From JANQPX01 sp039197065 (GTDB lineage: Bacteria > Pseudomonadota > Alphaproteobacteria > Geminicoccales > Geminicoccaceae), in contig JBCCUL010000046.1 in the NCBI GenBank assembly GCA_039197065.1, positions 1-53,748 on the forward strand: a DNA stretch of 53,748 nt. Direction: 5' to 3'. Shown in pieces: positions 25,176 to 33,324 of the stretch; positions within the stretch are counted from its first letter, which is position 1; every line of letters begins with the position of its first letter. The notes beneath the pieces were generated by a model that saw only the letters and a list, made by a program, of their open reading frames with translations, had not been told where the DNA came from and did not search any database. Both the position numbers and the translations under genes were made by a program.

Positions 25176-25387
25176 TCTAGAGGCGTTGCCCATGGAGCTG
25201 TTCTCCGCATCGTGAGGCTTGCCGAAATCGGCGCGATGATGCGGAGACGTGATGAAAATGACAGAGGGGTGTCCAAGCGATATCGAGCGCGCGCCGACCT
25301 AATGGCCCGCCGCGTCATCACCTCGACAATGATCCTGCCGTCATCCATGCCACACCCTCCGGGGCCACCCGCCCGGCTTACGGTTGG

Positions 25388-25570
25388 TTCTGTCGGCAGG
25401 TCTCCTGGCTTGCGGGTCGCAGCGTCGATCCAGCCTTCCCGGAGCCAGGCTCCAGTGGCCGATCGGATCAACGCTCGCCGCGAACAGTTGCGGGGGCAGC
25501 TTCGGTCTCACCTGCATGCGTGCAGGTCCCGAATTCCCTTTTCATCCCGAAGGAAACCGACTGCGGCATG
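25388..25570 (-). promoter_or_regulatory. Cobalamin (B12) riboswitch 3
   Basis: On the minus strand are an AAAGGGAAT segment, the core GCTGCCCCCGCAACTGTTCG, GGCCACTGGAGC, GGGAAGGCTGG and the B12 box AGCCAGGAGACCTGC (plus-strand 25396-25410). It is the third such element in 7 kb and faces cobW. One arm, near 25510-25527, forms the extra hairpin CCTGCATGCGTGCAGG, a variable peripheral stem. Confidence 0.92.
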
Positions 25571-25825
25571 ATGAGCGGATGCAGGTCTTTGTCAAGACAT
25601 CATCGACAGTAGCGAAGATGGTATCGGCACCGCTAAGCGCTGGGCTTGCAGCTTGGGGTTGGCGAGATAGGCTCCGGTAAGAGCCTATTCAGAAGTCGGA
25701 GCGCTGATTTCAGACAATGCGATAGCTGCTGAGCCTACTGCAAGGTCTGTTCAGTCAGGACTCGCCGGAACGTTGTCTCCTGCGGCTCAACAATTTCTGT
25801 GATGCGCGGATCGTAGACGTACTCG
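25571..25825. other. Intergenic region, nothing recognised
   Basis: About 250 bases between riboswitch 3 and the end of the cyanate operon. No coding sequence or clear terminator was seen. Transcription of the two minus-strand units is separated here. Confidence 0.5.
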
Positions 25826-26308
25826 TCAAAGCCCGAGATCGGACAGGCCCTTATGCTCCTTAGGACGTGGCCCGAGCGGCCAGTGATATTTTCGCCCCTT
25901 CTCACCGATCTCTAGATCGTTGATGCTCGCATATCGAAGGCGCATCAATCCGTTGTCTGCGAACTCCCAGTTCTCATTGCCGTATGAGCGAAGCCAAACG
26001 CCTTGGTCGTTGTGCCATTCGTAAGCGAAACGCACGGCGAGCCTGTTTCCTGCAACCGCCCAAAGCTCCTTGATCAAGCGGTAATCCTGCTCACGCTCCC
26101 ATTTCCGCCTCAAGAACTCGACGATTTCCTGTCGGCCGATCGGAAACTCGGAACGATTGCGCCAGCGGCTGTCCAGCGTGTAGGCGGCGGCAACGCGTTC
26201 GGGGTCGCGTGTGTTCCAGGCGTCTTCGGCAGCGCGTACTTTCAGCATAGCAGTTTCAACAGTGAACGGTGGGTAAGGCGGACGCGGCTCTTCGATCTCA
26301 AGTGACAT
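25826..26308 (-). CDS. NTF2-like protein, DUF1348 family
   Basis: A 160-residue soluble protein of the nuclear transport factor 2-like, DUF1348 type. Conserved parts are KVRAAEDAWNTRDPERVAAA near residue 25, DSRWRNRSEFPIGRQEIVEF, VRFAYEWHNDQGVWLRSYGN and the C-terminal KYHWPLGPRPKEH. The length is usual for the family. The function is unknown; such folds serve as small ligand-binding enzymes. It is the last gene of the minus-strand cyanate operon, 76 bp after the ABC ATPase, so it may help with a cyanate-related detoxification step. That link is inference. Confidence 0.82.
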   Translation of the reverse strand: MSLEIEEPRPPYPPFTVETAMLKVRAAEDAWNTRDPERVAAAYTLDSRWRNRSEFPIGRQEIVEFLRRKWEREQDYRLIKELWAVAGNRLAVRFAYEWHNDQGVWLRSYGNENWEFADNGLMRLRYASINDLEIGEKGRKYHWPLGPRPKEHKGLSDLGL

Positions 26309-26384
26309 GACTGACTTTCAAACTGTTCCTAGGACGCGATTACTTTGACTTCAAAGAGCAGCAACAAGGTGAAGGCGGTGGCGA

Positions 26385-27347
26385 CTAGCATGATCGCGCG
26401 GCTGCTAAGGCGACGCGCGGGGCTGAAGTCGGCGGATATTCGCTCTTTGTTCCCGTCAATGGATCGAAATTCGGCGGATAGACGAGCTTTCCAGGGGTAG
26501 CTGACAAACCGTTGCTGCTGTCTTGCGCGACTTGGCTGGACAGTTCCTTCGAGCGTTTCACCAGGAAGTCAATGATATGATTCCGGATCTCATAGTACCC
26601 TGGAGTATGAATGATCTCCGCGCGATTTCTAGGGCGTGGAATATCGATAACGACCGCTTCCGCAATTTGCGCTCTGGGTCCATTTGTCATTAGAAAAATG
26701 CGGTCGGATAACAAGATTGCCTCATCAACGTCATGGGTGATCATGAAAACAGTCTTACTGTTCTCCCGCCCCCAGATGTTGATCAATTCGTCCTGGATGG
26801 AACCACGCGTGAGCGCATCTAACGCACCAAAGGGCTCGTCCATCAGCAGTACGTCGGTTTCAAGGGAGAATGCCCTTGCGATCCCGACGCGCTGGCGCAT
26901 ACCGCCGGACAGTTGGTGCGGCTTACGATCGTATCCCGTCGTCAGGCTGGCGAGCGCCAAGTATCGATGTGCATGCTCCCGAATTTCTTCTTTGGACCAA
27001 TCAGGAAACTTCGACTGCACGGCGAACATCACGTTCTTTTCCGCCGAGAGCCATGGCAGCAAGGAGTGATTCTGAAAAACCACCGCGCGATCGAGGCCAG
27101 GCTCGCTCACGGGCTCTCCATTGACAAAGGCGTAGCCGATGGACGGTTTCTCAAGACCTGCAACGATGTTCAGGATCGTTGACTTCCCGCAACCGGAATG
27201 ACCAATGCAGGAGACATACTCTCCTTTATCCAAGTAAAAGTTCACGTTCTCAAAGACGATGTTTTCTGGACCGCCACGGGTTGGGCTCGGAAACGTCTTA
27301 GTGAGCAGCTCGGCACTGACGATGTGCGTCTCTTTCGATGTGGTCAT
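26385..27347 (-). CDS. cynD: Nitrate/cyanate-type ABC transporter ATP-binding protein
   Basis: A 320-residue ABC ATPase of the NrtD/SsuB/TauB group. It has Walker A GHSGCGKST, the Q-loop VVFQNHSLLPWL, signature LSGGMRQRVGIARAF, Walker B VLLMDEPFGALD and switch His in MITHDVDEA. VFQNHSLLPWLSAEKNV is typical of NrtD/CynD. The last 70 residues extend past the usual end and are low in family likeness. The ATG follows an AGGAG site by 8 bp and begins 5 bp after the permease gene. With cyanase in the same operon, cyanate is the likely cargo; nitrate is the alternative. Confidence 0.88.
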   Translation of the reverse strand: MTTSKETHIVSAELLTKTFPSPTRGGPENIVFENVNFYLDKGEYVSCIGHSGCGKSTILNIVAGLEKPSIGYAFVNGEPVSEPGLDRAVVFQNHSLLPWLSAEKNVMFAVQSKFPDWSKEEIREHAHRYLALASLTTGYDRKPHQLSGGMRQRVGIARAFSLETDVLLMDEPFGALDALTRGSIQDELINIWGRENSKTVFMITHDVDEAILLSDRIFLMTNGPRAQIAEAVVIDIPRPRNRAEIIHTPGYYEIRNHIIDFLVKRSKELSSQVAQDSSNGLSATPGKLVYPPNFDPLTGTKSEYPPTSAPRVALAAARSC

Positions 27348-27352
27348 CCAAG

Positions 27353-28420
27353 CTACTCCTGATACTCGACGACACGTGCGATCTGACCGATAGCGAGGTC
27401 GAGGAGTAGCCCGACAACACCGATCACGAAAATAGCAAAGATCATGCTGGCTAAGTTAAGGCCGTTCCATTCATTCCATACGAAGTAACCAACTCCGACA
27501 CCGCCAATCACCATTTCCGCTGCAACAATCACCAGCCAGGCGATGCCGATGGAAATCCGCATGCCGGTAAGGATTGTTGGAGCCGCTGCGGGAAGAATGA
27601 CGCGAAAGGCGGTGCGCAACTTGTTCAGTTCGAGCGTTCTCGCAATATTGAGCCAGTCGCGCTTCACATTGGCGACGCCGAAAGCCGTGTTGATCAGCAT
27701 CGGCCAGACCGAGCATACGAAGATGACGAAGATAGACGCCTGCTCGGCGTCCTTGATGATGTAGAGCGCCACGGGCAACCAAGCGAGCGGCGATATCGGT
27801 TTCAGGATCTGCACATAGGGGTTGATCGCTTTGCTCCAAAGCTCCGACATGCCGATCAGAAAGCCAAGCGGAACAGCGACAATGACGGCGAGGAGGAAAC
27901 CTGATAAGACGCGCGCCAGCGAATAATAGAGCTGGACACCGATCCCCTTATCGTTTGGGCCTTTGTCGTAGAACGGGTCGAGAAGATGCTCCTTCGCTTC
28001 TGCCCAAACCTGACCGGGCGACGGAAAACCTGTTGTCGCTTCTTCGGCCTGCCCGGTCGCCGTGGTGAAGCCAAACGCAGCCACGCCGCCAGCCGCGTCG
28101 ATATCCGAACGGGACAGACCCAGGCCGGCGATCTGCATGATCTGGTCGAAGGCAAGACCTTGGTCGGCATAGTATGCCGTGTCCTCCTCCAGCATACCCA
28201 CCCCGACCAGTTCTTCTATCTGGCCGCTCGACAAACTGACCGCGGCGGTTTCCTCGACCGTTTTAGCAGTCGTGAGATGCCAGAAAATGACAAAGCCGAC
28301 GAACAGCGCGACTGAGAGTGCCGTCGCCTGAAGGTTCCGATCAACGTTCAGCATCCACAGCCCGTTTCTTGGAGATAGGCGTACCATCAAGGCGGTGTTG
28401 GCCAGGAAAGTGACCAACAC
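27353..28420 (-). CDS. cynB: Nitrate/cyanate-type ABC transporter permease with periplasmic insert
   Basis: A 355-residue permease of the NrtB/CynB type. The C-terminal 220 residues have the binding-protein-dependent transport domain with LKPISPLAWLPVALYIIKDA and the EAA-like ARTLELNKLRTAFRVILPAA. Between the first helix (about residues 30-50) and the next lies an unusual soluble insert of about 90 residues (SSGQIEELVGVGMLEEDTAY through AFGFTTATGQAEE), longer than the linker in typical NrtB. Start choice is uncertain: GTG at 28420 or ATG at 28387 or 28354. The gene follows the binding-protein gene by 18 bp. The insert may contact the binding protein. Confidence 0.87.
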   Translation of the reverse strand: MLVTFLANTALMVRLSPRNGLWMLNVDRNLQATALSVALFVGFVIFWHLTTAKTVEETAAVSLSSGQIEELVGVGMLEEDTAYYADQGLAFDQIMQIAGLGLSRSDIDAAGGVAAFGFTTATGQAEEATTGFPSPGQVWAEAKEHLLDPFYDKGPNDKGIGVQLYYSLARVLSGFLLAVIVAVPLGFLIGMSELWSKAINPYVQILKPISPLAWLPVALYIIKDAEQASIFVIFVCSVWPMLINTAFGVANVKRDWLNIARTLELNKLRTAFRVILPAAAPTILTGMRISIGIAWLVIVAAEMVIGGVGVGYFVWNEWNGLNLASMIFAIFVIGVVGLLLDLAIGQIARVVEYQE

Positions 28421-28438
28421 CGCTCGACCTAATCGCGA

Positions 28439-29899
28439 TCAGGTCCTTTTGATGTCGAAGCTGGAGATGTAGCCGTTGATGTCCTCCGGATTATAGGACT
28501 TCCCATAGATGTCGTAGACTGGGTACTTGGTCTCAGGAATATCCTTCCAAGCGAGGTCCGTGTTCTCATCGGCCATCTCTGTCATGCGCTTGCCGACCTC
28601 CGCCGACATGAAGATCTCATCAGACAGTGTCTGAAAGTCGACATCGCTGTCGATGTAGCCCCAGCGCCGCATCTGCGAGAGAATCCAGGTCCCCATGGAC
28701 TGGGTCGGATAGGGCATGAACGAAATCCGGTCAGGGACTTTCTTGATGTTCCCCAAACCGTCGGGATACACACCGGTCAGGATCTGCTTCAAAATCGCCG
28801 ATGGTTGATTGAGGTAGTTTCGAGGGGACATCGATTCCGCAAAGCGTACCCGCTGATCCGGCTGCTCCGCCGTGTAGGTCGCATCGAGGATCGTCGTGAG
28901 AAGCACGATAAACGTATTCGGGTTCTCGTCGATGAACTTCTGGGAGACGCCGAAGCAACAGCAGGGATGCTGATCCCAGAGTTCCTTCGTCAGCAGGTGG
29001 ATGAAGCCGACACCGTCATAAACGGCACGTTGGCAGAACGGATCCGGCGCAAGGTAGCCGTCGACATTCTCGGCGCGAAGGTTGGCGACCATTTCAGGCG
29101 GCGGCACCACGCGGATCTGGATGTCCTTATCCGGATCGATCCCATGCTCCGCAACGTAGAGCCGCAACAGCAGATTGTGCATCGAATACTCGAAGGGGAC
29201 GGCAAACTTCATACCCTTCCACGTTTTCGGATCCTGGCGCCCTTTATGTTTGTTGGCCAGGACGATGGCCTGCCCGTTTGTGTTGACGTTCGTCACCATC
29301 CGCCAGTCCTGTGAGGCGGAACCAAGCCCCATGCTCATGGCGGCTGGCATCGGTGCCAGGAGATGCGAAGCGTCATATTCGCCGTTCATGCATTTATCAC
29401 GAGCGACCGCCCAGCCGGCGGTCTTGATGATCTCGACGTCAAGACCGTATTGATTGTAGAAGCCGAGCGCGTGACCGGCGATGATCGGCGTTGCACAGGT
29501 AATCGGCACGAAGCCAATTTTCAGCTTCGTCTTCTCCATGTTCTTCATCGCGTCTTGCGCCATCGCTTGCAGCGATTCGAAAGGCATGACCTTGCCAAAG
29601 ATCGCGGCCGCTGCACCTGCGCCGACACTTTTCAGAAACTTGCGTCGGTTGTTATCCGTCTGAAACACCGAATGGAGAATAGAACTCTCCATCGCGCGCA
29701 CCATCCGTGCTGCTGGGTCCTTGTCGTTGAAGCTCTGCTTGCGCTCATCTAAAAAGCTGTTGTTGTCGGCCTCGACCTTTGCCGGAGCCTTGATAACGTC
29801 AGCTACGCTGCGGGCCGGATCGGTCTCATCGGCGCTACGCTCGCTGCACTCATTCCAAAGATCAACGTTAGGGTCGAACGGGTCTTTTGTTATGCTCAT
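28439..29899 (-). CDS. cynA: Nitrate/cyanate-type ABC transporter substrate-binding protein (Tat signal, long N-terminal extension)
   Basis: A 486-residue protein of the NrtA/CynA type. A twin-arginine signal (NNRRKFLKSVGAGAAAAIFG) is placed at residues 83-102, after an unusual 80-residue charged extension that starts MSITKDPFDPNVDLWNECSE. The mature part has KLKIGFVPITCATPIIAGHA, EYDASHLLAPMPAAMSMGLG and PDPFCQRAVYDGVGF, matching the NrtA family. An N-region of 80 residues is far longer than most Tat signals; it may be real, since no Met sits directly before the RR motif except one at residue 65 or 70. The gene lies 54 bp after cynS, and the ligand is probably cyanate. Confidence 0.87.
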   Translation of the reverse strand: MSITKDPFDPNVDLWNECSERSADETDPARSVADVIKAPAKVEADNNSFLDERKQSFNDKDPAARMVRAMESSILHSVFQTDNNRRKFLKSVGAGAAAAIFGKVMPFESLQAMAQDAMKNMEKTKLKIGFVPITCATPIIAGHALGFYNQYGLDVEIIKTAGWAVARDKCMNGEYDASHLLAPMPAAMSMGLGSASQDWRMVTNVNTNGQAIVLANKHKGRQDPKTWKGMKFAVPFEYSMHNLLLRLYVAEHGIDPDKDIQIRVVPPPEMVANLRAENVDGYLAPDPFCQRAVYDGVGFIHLLTKELWDQHPCCCFGVSQKFIDENPNTFIVLLTTILDATYTAEQPDQRVRFAESMSPRNYLNQPSAILKQILTGVYPDGLGNIKKVPDRISFMPYPTQSMGTWILSQMRRWGYIDSDVDFQTLSDEIFMSAEVGKRMTEMADENTDLAWKDIPETKYPVYDIYGKSYNPEDINGYISSFDIKRT

Positions 29900-29953
29900 C
29901 GCGATACCCCAAGGTAAATTCTGAAAGTTGGCGGAAGAGATGGTGTCGAAAGG

Positions 29954-30454
29954 TCACCATTTATTGTAGGCGAGAAACTTTCCACTCATGGTCACTTTGA
30001 CACGGTCACCTTTTGGATGTTCTACTTTGTCAATCGACATATCGAAGTCGATTGCACTCATAATGCCGTCCCCGAATTTCTCGTGAATCAGCTCTTTTAT
30101 CGTGTCGCCGTAGACGAACGTGATTTCGTGAAAACGATAGATGAGGGGATCTTTGGACACGGTGTCGGACTGTTGCGCTTTTGACGGACATAGCGTCAGT
30201 CTCGCCGCGACAGCGGGTTCAAGGCCCAGAAAAGCGGCAAGCTTATTTGCCGCATCTGGCGGCAGGCTATTCTGACCGAGGCAAGCTGAGGTAACAAAGA
30301 CCTCCGAAAACCCCGTAGCAGCGGCGATCTCTGCCCAGCTTGCACCCTTCAGATGCTTCGCCACCATGATCGCTTCGGTCATCGCCACGCTGGTCACCGG
30401 CGCGACCGCGGCAGGCGTATCGACCATCGCCGTTGTCGCCGTTGTCAATGTCAT
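29954..30454 (-). CDS. cynS: Cyanate hydratase (cyanase)
   Basis: A 166-residue cyanase, converting cyanate and bicarbonate to ammonia and two CO2. The three catalytic residues of the E. coli enzyme (Arg96, Glu99, Ser122) appear at Arg107, Glu110 and Ser133 with the same spacing, in LIYRFHEI and EKFGDGIMSAIDF. The N-terminal HTH-like region (AEIAAATGFSEVFVTSACLG) is also kept. The protein carries about 20 extra Ala/Thr-rich residues at the start. An AAAGGAGG site precedes the ATG. It is the first gene of the minus-strand operon with the ABC importer, driven by the sigma-54 promoter at 30547-30562. Confidence 0.95.
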   Translation of the reverse strand: MTLTTATTAMVDTPAAVAPVTSVAMTEAIMVAKHLKGASWAEIAAATGFSEVFVTSACLGQNSLPPDAANKLAAFLGLEPAVAARLTLCPSKAQQSDTVSKDPLIYRFHEITFVYGDTIKELIHEKFGDGIMSAIDFDMSIDKVEHPKGDRVKVTMSGKFLAYNKW

Positions 30455-30546
30455 CGTCGCTACCTCCTTTTCCTTCTCCGACGTCTATCCGACATCGCTT
30501 TATCTTCAACAGTCGGGTTGCCGTTTCGCCGACGCATCAAAGTCTG

Positions 30547-30562
30547 AGCAACAAGCATGCCA
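30547..30562 (-). promoter_or_regulatory. Sigma-54 promoter for the cyanase operon
   Basis: Read on the minus strand: TGGCATGCTTGTTGCT. It has the GG of the -24 box and the GC of the -12 box at exact sigma-54 spacing (consensus TGGCAC-N5-TTGC). It is about 95 bp upstream of the cynS start and is partnered by a sigma-54 activator gene on the other side of the region. Confidence 0.8.
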
Positions 30563-30631
30563 ATCACATCTGGTGATTTTTTTTGTTTATAGAACAATGT
30601 GTTAGGATGGTTGCAACCTTGGCCATCACAT

Positions 30632-30684
30632 TACGAAAGTTCGTATTTTACGATTTTTCGCGCAAGATTTTACGAAATTCCGTA
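30632..30684. promoter_or_regulatory. Two palindromic upstream activator sites
   Basis: TACGAAAGTTCGTA (30632-30645; perfect 6-bp arms) and TACGAAATTCCGTA (30671-30684; one mismatch) lie 39 bp apart. They sit roughly 95-150 bp upstream of the expected cynS start point, the usual place for enhancer sites of sigma-54 activators. They also lie just before the activator's own ATG at 30716, so autoregulation is likely. Confidence 0.7.
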
Positions 30685-30715
30685 TTGACTCCCGCCATGG
30701 ATCGCCCCCCTTCTG

Positions 30716-32674
30716 ATGGAGACAACACGTCAATCAGCACGGGCCGGGGGAACGATCGCGTTGCTGTCGAACGAACGCATGCACCAGCAGCTGGCCAACA
30801 TGCTTTGGTCACAAGCTTTCAAGACTAGCGAATTCGCGCTTGTCGTCATCGATCCGGGCGAGAACCGCATCGTGCAGGTTGCAGAAGAGGCACTTCAGCG
30901 TCTGACCGGTCTCGCCCCGGATCGGTTTGCCTCCATGGCAGCAAGCGACTTGTTTCCGGGTCAGCTCTCGCAACTGATCGTCCTCACGCAGGCCTGCATC
31001 GCTCAGGGTCGATTCTGGGACGACCAATTCGAGGTCATTGCGCGACATGGCACTCTTTCGGTCGAGGTAACAGGCTCTGCATTCTCTTTCGGGGATACGC
31101 AACTCCTGGCGCTCCTGCTCATGAACAAGGAAACGCTTCAGTATCGTCGAAGAAGAGCGGCGCCGATCGGCGCCTTCGAGCTTTGCAAACTAACAGAGCA
31201 GGATGCCGCTGCGGTTTTTCGCGGTTTCGAGACCGCCAATAGGCTGATCCTTGAAGCTGCCGGGGAAGGAATCTACGGAGTTGATGCGGACGGACTGACG
31301 ACGTTCCTCAACCCAGCCGCCGAGCGCATGCTGGGCTGGCGTGCGAGCGAACTGATTGGACAGGTCGCTCACCTCATGATCCACCATAGTCATGAGTGCG
31401 GCGATCACTACCCGATTGCGGATTGCCCGATCTACGCCGCCTTCCATGACGGGGCGGTTCATCATGTTTCCGACGAGGTGTTTTGGCGAAAGGACGGAAC
31501 ATCATTCCCCGTCGAATACACCAGCACACCGATACGCCATGGCGGTCGGTATGTCGGCGCCGTGATTGTCTTTCGCGACATCTCCGAGCGACGCGAGGCG
31601 GAGAAGAATTTGAAATCGGCGCTTGCGGAAGTCGAAGCATTGAAAAGCCGGCTGGAGCAGGAGAATGCTTATCTTCAGAGCGAATTGTTTTCGGAGCACA
31701 ATCATCGGAACATCATCGGTGAGAGTCGCGCGATCCTGACAATCATGCAACAGATCGAAATGGTGGCACCGACCGACGCCACCGTGCTCATCACCGGCGA
31801 ATCTGGCACCGGCAAGGAGCTGGTGGCGCACGCTATCCACGAAAGCAGTGGGCGTGCGGGGCGACCACTTATCCGCGTCAACTGCGCCGCCATTCCAAAG
31901 GGACTATTCGAGAGCGAGTTTTTCGGTCACGTGAAGGGAGCCTTCACAGGCGCACAGGATGATAGGGTCGGACGTTTCGAGCTGGCGGATGGCGGCACGA
32001 TTTTTCTGGATGAAGTTGGTGAGCTGACGCTCGAACAGCAGGCAAAGCTTTTACGCGTCCTGCAGGAGCAGCAGTTTGAACGCGTAGGTGATACAAAGAC
32101 CCGACAAGTCGATGTCCGTGTCATTGCCGCGACCAATGAGAACTTACGGCAGACGGTTGAGGTCAAGAGCTTTCGAGAAGACTTGTATTTTCGGCTGAAC
32201 GTCTTCCCCATTGAAGCACCGCCTCTTCGTCAGCGCAAAGAAGATATCCCGCAACTGACCATGTATTTCGTTGAGAAGGCATGCCAACGCCTGAACAAAC
32301 CGTGCCTTGCACTTTCGGCAGCGGTCGCGGAACGGCTTAAAGAGTACAGTTGGCCGGGTAACATCCGCGAACTGGAGAACGCAGTCGAGCGCGCCGTCAT
32401 CCTGTCCAGCGGCGGCAGGCTGCGCTTTGACCTTTCCCAATCGGAGGACGCGCTCAACGATGTCGAATGCGAAGAACTGCATACGTCAGCGATCGTCACG
32501 GACGATATGCGGCGTGCGCGAGAAAAATCCGATATCGCTGAAGCTCTCAGGCTGACGAAAGGGCGCGTTTCCGGCGAAGGTGGCGCTGCGGAACTCCTTG
32601 GCGTCAAACCGACGACGCTCTACTCGCGCCTATCACGGTTCAAGATTAATGCACGAGCCTATCGATGTGATTAG
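30716..32674 (+). CDS. Sigma-54-dependent activator with PAS domain
   Basis: A 652-residue enhancer-binding protein. Residues about 30-140 form a PAS-like fold. Residues 170-300 form a second PAS domain (YGVDADGLTTFLNPAAERML through GAVIVFRDISERREAE), with HHSHECGDHYPIADCPIY supplying two Cys and several His. A coiled coil follows. The AAA+ domain at 330-570 has Walker A GESGTGKE, the sigma-54 contact GAFTGA and Walker B GGTIFLDEVGEL. The C-terminal Fis-type HTH includes EGGAAELLGVKPTTLYSRLS. It is divergent from cynS and is likely to bind the palindromes at 30632-30684 and activate the sigma-54 promoter in response to cyanate or a redox or metal signal felt by PAS. Confidence 0.93.
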   Translation: METTRQSARAGGTIALLSNERMHQQLANMLWSQAFKTSEFALVVIDPGENRIVQVAEEALQRLTGLAPDRFASMAASDLFPGQLSQLIVLTQACIAQGRFWDDQFEVIARHGTLSVEVTGSAFSFGDTQLLALLLMNKETLQYRRRRAAPIGAFELCKLTEQDAAAVFRGFETANRLILEAAGEGIYGVDADGLTTFLNPAAERMLGWRASELIGQVAHLMIHHSHECGDHYPIADCPIYAAFHDGAVHHVSDEVFWRKDGTSFPVEYTSTPIRHGGRYVGAVIVFRDISERREAEKNLKSALAEVEALKSRLEQENAYLQSELFSEHNHRNIIGESRAILTIMQQIEMVAPTDATVLITGESGTGKELVAHAIHESSGRAGRPLIRVNCAAIPKGLFESEFFGHVKGAFTGAQDDRVGRFELADGGTIFLDEVGELTLEQQAKLLRVLQEQQFERVGDTKTRQVDVRVIAATNENLRQTVEVKSFREDLYFRLNVFPIEAPPLRQRKEDIPQLTMYFVEKACQRLNKPCLALSAAVAERLKEYSWPGNIRELENAVERAVILSSGGRLRFDLSQSEDALNDVECEELHTSAIVTDDMRRAREKSDIAEALRLTKGRVSGEGGAAELLGVKPTTLYSRLSRFKINARAYRCD

Positions 32675-32907
32675 CCCGAGGATCTCCGGTGAGATCGCAG
32701 CGGTTGCTTCGGGCCATGGATTACCATGAGGCAGGCGCTCGAAACACGACCAACGTGCTCCAACAAAGTCGGTGACGGTGATGGAATCTACATCAAACTG
32801 GTGGAGATTCAGAGAACCAGGCCACGTTGCGTACACTTTGCCCCACCATGCCCGTCTTTGCGTTGTTTAGCTCCCTGTTGCTTACCTATAGCTTACCTGG
32901 AATGACA

Positions 32908-32930
32908 AAGCCGCCCGAATGGGACGGCTT
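32908..32930. terminator. Stem-loop downstream of the sigma-54 activator gene
   Basis: AAGCCG-CCC-GAAT-GGG-A-CGGCTT: a 6-bp stem, a one-base bulge and a 3-bp inner stem with a GAAT loop. It looks like a common intrinsic terminator hairpin but has no T-run after it. It lies 38 bp before the 39-bp repeat. Confidence 0.45.
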
Positions 32931-32967
32931 GGGTCTGGGGTAACTGTCTGATCTTGCTGTATTTATT

Positions 32968-33006
32968 TTGGTTGCGGGGGAACGCAACACCCTCTGTGCA
33001 CTTTTT
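32968..33006 (+). repeat. 39-bp perfect direct repeat, copy 2 (candidate att site)
   Basis: Identical to 14654-14692 in all 39 bases and in the same orientation. Unlike copy 1 no recombinase coding remnant is seen immediately upstream, so the recombinase that once ended here, if any, was lost. Confidence 0.75.
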
Positions 33007-33324
33007 GTCATCAGAGGTTTGCCTGGTATGGCAGTCGTCTGATGGGCGGGCAGGCCTCGAACCGGGAGGCAAGTTGCGAAGTCATGTCAAGTTCACGGAC
33101 TGAGACACGCTCGCGCGTTTTGGATCGGAAAGCGACCATTGGGGCAGACTTCGTCGACGGAAACGGCTGATTGCCATACTCCTTTGTCTGCTTTCTGGCG
33201 GTTTATGCGCGCTCAGCGGAAGTGCCATTGTTCAACATGATGACCGCGAAATGGTCGTAACTTGCCATGTAGAGAGCCATACGATTCATGGTTTTCCGTA
33301 TTGATGGGAGCGTGCGGAGGGATT

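Larger units (their letters stand above)
32675..33324. other. Intergenic region holding a hairpin and the second 39-bp repeat
   Basis: 650 bases with no recognised gene. They hold a hairpin at 32908-32930 and repeat copy 2 at 32968-33006. After the repeat the DNA resembles the flank of copy 1 only weakly (the AGNGNTTGCCT stretch). Confidence 0.5.

Noticed and set aside
14654..33006. Simple single island with the 39-bp repeats as attL and attR
   Set aside because: The recombinase remnant lies outside (left of) the left repeat, not inside the interval. A stack of modules with the recombinase at each right end fits better.
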